Shown piece by piece: positions 62,073 through 64,000 of a stretch of DNA of 64,000 bases. A program made the translations under genes and the position numbers. The DNA is from Niallia sp. FSL W8-0635. GTDB taxonomy: Bacteria; Bacillota; Bacilli; Bacillales; Cytobacillaceae. The DNA is taken from positions 62,001-126,000 of the forward strand of contig NZ_JBBOYD010000002.1 of assembly GCF_038007965.1 (NCBI RefSeq), in the 5' to 3' direction. Positions within the stretch are counted from its first letter, which is position 1, and each line of letters starts with the position of its first letter. The notes beneath the pieces were generated by a model that saw only the letters and a program-made list of their open reading frames with translations, ran no database searches and was not told where the DNA came from.

Positions 62073-62322
62073 TGAATTAACCAATTAGTAAAAATATGTC
62101 GCCATACATAAATAAAGAAAGTTGCGAAGCTTTAACTATTTCACTATATATTTTTGCTGAATTATACCTAGGTCTACGAAAAAAGGTGAAGTCATTTTGT
62201 TTATTTTCCAAACGAATGCTAATTAATCTATTAAAGATGAATACGCTTTTTTCTTTGAAGTCAAATTAATAAATGAAACTTCCGCTCATCTCTTTAATAT
62301 AAATTCTATCGTAAGATTTAAA
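62073..62322. other. Intergenic DNA
   Basis: AT-rich; nothing recognised between the SRAP gene and the truncated minus-strand gene. Confidence 0.4.
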
Positions 62323-62513
62323 TTAGTTACCTAAACCTAATATTGTTTTATATGTCTCCATCTTGTGGAGAAAAGATTCTTCACCACCTTCAAGATATTG
62401 CAATATATGTTTAGTTATCTTGGCATTGCCATGATATCCTTGAGCTTCAACCCACCCTTTTCCATTATTTGAAGCTAGGACAATAACTTGCTCTGCACCT
62501 GCATTAGTTACTA
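62323..62513 (-). pseudogene. 3' end of a gene cut by the IS3-family element
   Basis: About 60 C-terminal residues remain, with AEQVIVLASNNGKGWVEAQG and ILQYLEGGEESFL, ending KTILGLGN. The frame continues into the IS only by chance. Ordinary codon use and a regular helix/strand pattern indicate a former real gene. Family not recognised. Confidence 0.55.
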
Positions 62514-62599
62514 TGCTGGGGTTACCCCCTCTGTTAGGATAGATGTCGTACGATACTTTAGTGTTATACTTTAAGTAAATAACACGGAGGTCGATCGAT

Positions 62600-63112
62600 A
62601 TGAAAGAAAAAAATGGAGTACGATACTCGAAGGAACAAAAAGAGGCAATTGTTAAACGAATGATGCCACCACATAACGAATCAGTGGCTACTATCTCGAA
62701 GGAAGAAGGCATCACAGAACCAACGTTGTACAAGTGGCGTAAGGCTGCACGTGAAGCTGGTGTGGCAACGCCTGGCAATGGACAAACAAGTGACAAATGG
62801 ACCAGTCAAGATAAGTTTTTAATCGTGATGGAGACCTTTGCGATGAACGAAACGGAATTGGCTGAATACTGTCGTAAAAAGGGTTTGTACCGTGAACAGA
62901 TTGAATTATGGCGATCTGTTTGTCTCCAGGCAAACGGACAAGTATTTGATCAATCAAAGCAGTTATCTGGTGCGTTAAAGGAAGAACAGAAACGGGCAAA
63001 ACAGTTAGAAAAAGATCTTCAAAAGAAGGAGAAAGCATTAGCGGAAGCTGCGGCGTTATTATTACTTAGAAAAAAGGCCCAAGCGATTTGGGGGGACGAC
63101 GAGGAAGAATGA
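62600..63112 (+). CDS. IS3-family OrfA
   Basis: 170 aa. N-terminal helix-turn-helix (YSKEQKEAIVKRMMPPHN, then SVATISKEEGITEPTLYKWRK) binds the IS ends; a C-terminal Lys/Glu coiled coil follows (KEEQKRAKQLEKDLQKKEKA). ACGGAGG precedes the ATG. Its stop overlaps the orfB start as ATGA, so OrfB is made by coupled re-initiation, not only by the frameshift usual in IS3. Confidence 0.85.
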   Translation: MKEKNGVRYSKEQKEAIVKRMMPPHNESVATISKEEGITEPTLYKWRKAAREAGVATPGNGQTSDKWTSQDKFLIVMETFAMNETELAEYCRKKGLYREQIELWRSVCLQANGQVFDQSKQLSGALKEEQKRAKQLEKDLQKKEKALAEAAALLLLRKKAQAIWGDDEEE

Positions 63113-64000
63113 TTAGCCCATCAAATCGCGCATTAGCTGTAGAACTCATCCAAGAAGCCAATCAAAATGGTGCGCGGTTAGCGAAGGCTTGTGAGGAACT
63201 TTATATTAGTGTACGAACCTACGAGCGCTGGGTGGCAGATGGTAAGGTTAAGGTCGATCAGCGTCCCTTTGCGAAAAGACCTGTTCCAAAAAATAAGTTG
63301 TCCGAGGAAGAGAAAAAGGAAATACTCGAGGTTGTTACACAAGAAGAATATGCCGACTTACCGCCGACACAAATTGTCCCAAAGCTTGCGGATAAAGGAA
63401 CATATATTGCGTCAGAATCTACGTTTTACCGTGTTTTACGTGAAGGAAAGATGCAACACCACCGTGGACGTAGTCAAAAGCCAACACGAAGAATCCCCGA
63501 GAGTCATCTGGCCACATCGCCAAATCAGGTGTGGACATGGGATATTACGTGGCTTGGTGGACCTGTGAAAGGCTTGTATTATCGCCTCTATTTAATACTC
63601 GATCTATTTAGTAGAAAAGCAGTTGGGTGGGAAGTATGGGAAAAGGAAGAAGCGACACACGCTGAATCACTTGTAAAAAAAGCAGTCATTAATGAGAAAA
63701 TCCAAGGGGCACCACTGGTGTTGCATTCAGACAATGGGAGTCCGATGAAAGCTGAGACTTTTTTAAGTTTACTTGAGAAGTTGGGGATCCAAAGTTCCTT
63801 TTCAAGACCACGTGTAAGCAATGATAATCCTTATTCAGAAGCCATGTTTCGAACACTTAAATACCGCCCTGATTATCCGCATAAGGGCTTTACCTCACTT
63901 GAAGAAGCCAGACAATGGGCACACCAATTTGTCCATTGGTATAATCATATTCATCTGCATAGTGGGCTGAATTATGTAACACCGGCACAGTGTCATGCCG
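63109..64000 (+). CDS. IS3-family OrfB transposase (partial)
   Basis: At least 297 residues, open to the window edge. After an N-terminal HTH_21-like part (ALAVELIQEANQNGARLAKA) comes the rve DDE domain: VWTWDITWLGG (Asp), LVLHSDNGSPM (Asp), SNDNPYSEAMFRTLK (Glu, spaced D-x35-E) and VHWYNHIHLHSGLNYVTP. All catalytic residues are present. The C-terminus is cut off by the window end only. Confidence 0.92.
   Translation, partial: MISPSNRALAVELIQEANQNGARLAKACEELYISVRTYERWVADGKVKVDQRPFAKRPVPKNKLSEEEKKEILEVVTQEEYADLPPTQIVPKLADKGTYIASESTFYRVLREGKMQHHRGRSQKPTRRIPESHLATSPNQVWTWDITWLGGPVKGLYYRLYLILDLFSRKAVGWEVWEKEEATHAESLVKKAVINEKIQGAPLVLHSDNGSPMKAETFLSLLEKLGIQSSFSRPRVSNDNPYSEAMFRTLKYRPDYPHKGFTSLEEARQWAHQFVHWYNHIHLHSGLNYVTPAQCHA

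Larger units (their letters stand above)
62514..64000 (+). mobile_element. IS3-family insertion sequence, right end beyond the window
   Basis: Left end placed near 62514 (TGCTGGGGTTACCCC, with a GGGGTTACCCC palindrome), where the truncated gene breaks off. It carries orfA and orfB of the IS3 type. The right end is outside the window, so length and terminal repeat cannot be checked. Confidence 0.75.

Noticed and set aside
62323..62796. 157-aa minus-strand frame as a full gene
   Set aside because: Its N-terminal half lies inside the IS3 element opposite orfA; only the C-terminal part is real.

Overview
This window looks like a stretch of a large plasmid from a low-GC Bacillaceae host (Bacillus or a close relative). 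The AT-rich genes carry strong GGAGG-type ribosome sites. It has a TubZ-type partition module, as on large Bacillus cereus-group plasmids, and transfer-type ATPase genes. It also has insertion sequences, a metal-resistance island and a few genes of typical Bacillus chromosomal families (CYP152 P450, YwmB, YjzC-like, SRAP). No rRNA, tRNA or CRISPR was seen.

Layout. 0.3-5.8 kb is accessory: a CYP152 fatty-acid peroxygenase, two very Cys-rich small proteins and a complete Tn3-family transposase. 5.7-10.3 kb holds a three-gene unknown operon with a lipoprotein, a tyrosine recombinase with degenerate catalytic residues, and a secreted protein. 10.2-15.0 kb is the maintenance core: a TubY-like coiled-coil MerR protein with a 33-aa membrane peptide behind it, TubZ, a TubR-like winged-helix protein, and about 1.1 kb of repeat-rich non-coding DNA that probably holds the centromere and possibly an oriT. 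15.0-24.1 kb has two replication-relaxation-type proteins, a VirD4/TraG-like ATPase, an S1-domain RNA-binding protein, two small DNA-binding candidates, and a secreted type-44 polymorphic toxin next to a small membrane protein. 24.6-33.0 kb is a Tad/Flp-type pilus operon (two CpaE/TadZ, CpaB, CpaF, TadB, TadC, three tiny pilin-like proteins, two TadE-like proteins). 33.3-38.7 kb encodes two large surface proteins, one with about nine PKD-type repeats.

39.6-60.4 kb is a metal and respiration island: two CopC, CopD, CzcD, CzcO (separated from czcD by an IS1182-family element), three ArsR-family sensors, an LTA synthase-like enzyme, a complete aa3 quinol oxidase (qoxABCD), a His-rich P-type ATPase, and cadC-cadA. 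Similar TGTTCAT-centred operators lie before six of these genes or operons. 61.4-64.0 kb has an SRAP protein and an IS3-family element that cuts off another gene and runs off the window.

The most novel signal is a family of five 5'-leader RNAs (8.0, 15.0, 19.1, 24.6 and 34.4 kb). Each begins GGGAA-NN-ACCC and forms a terminator hairpin whose NN positions covary with the 3' arm, and each lies directly before the first gene of a plasmid-core operon. They suggest one shared attenuation or antitermination control of the transfer, pilus and surface genes. A second unusual point is a pilin-like gene that appears to start at AUA.
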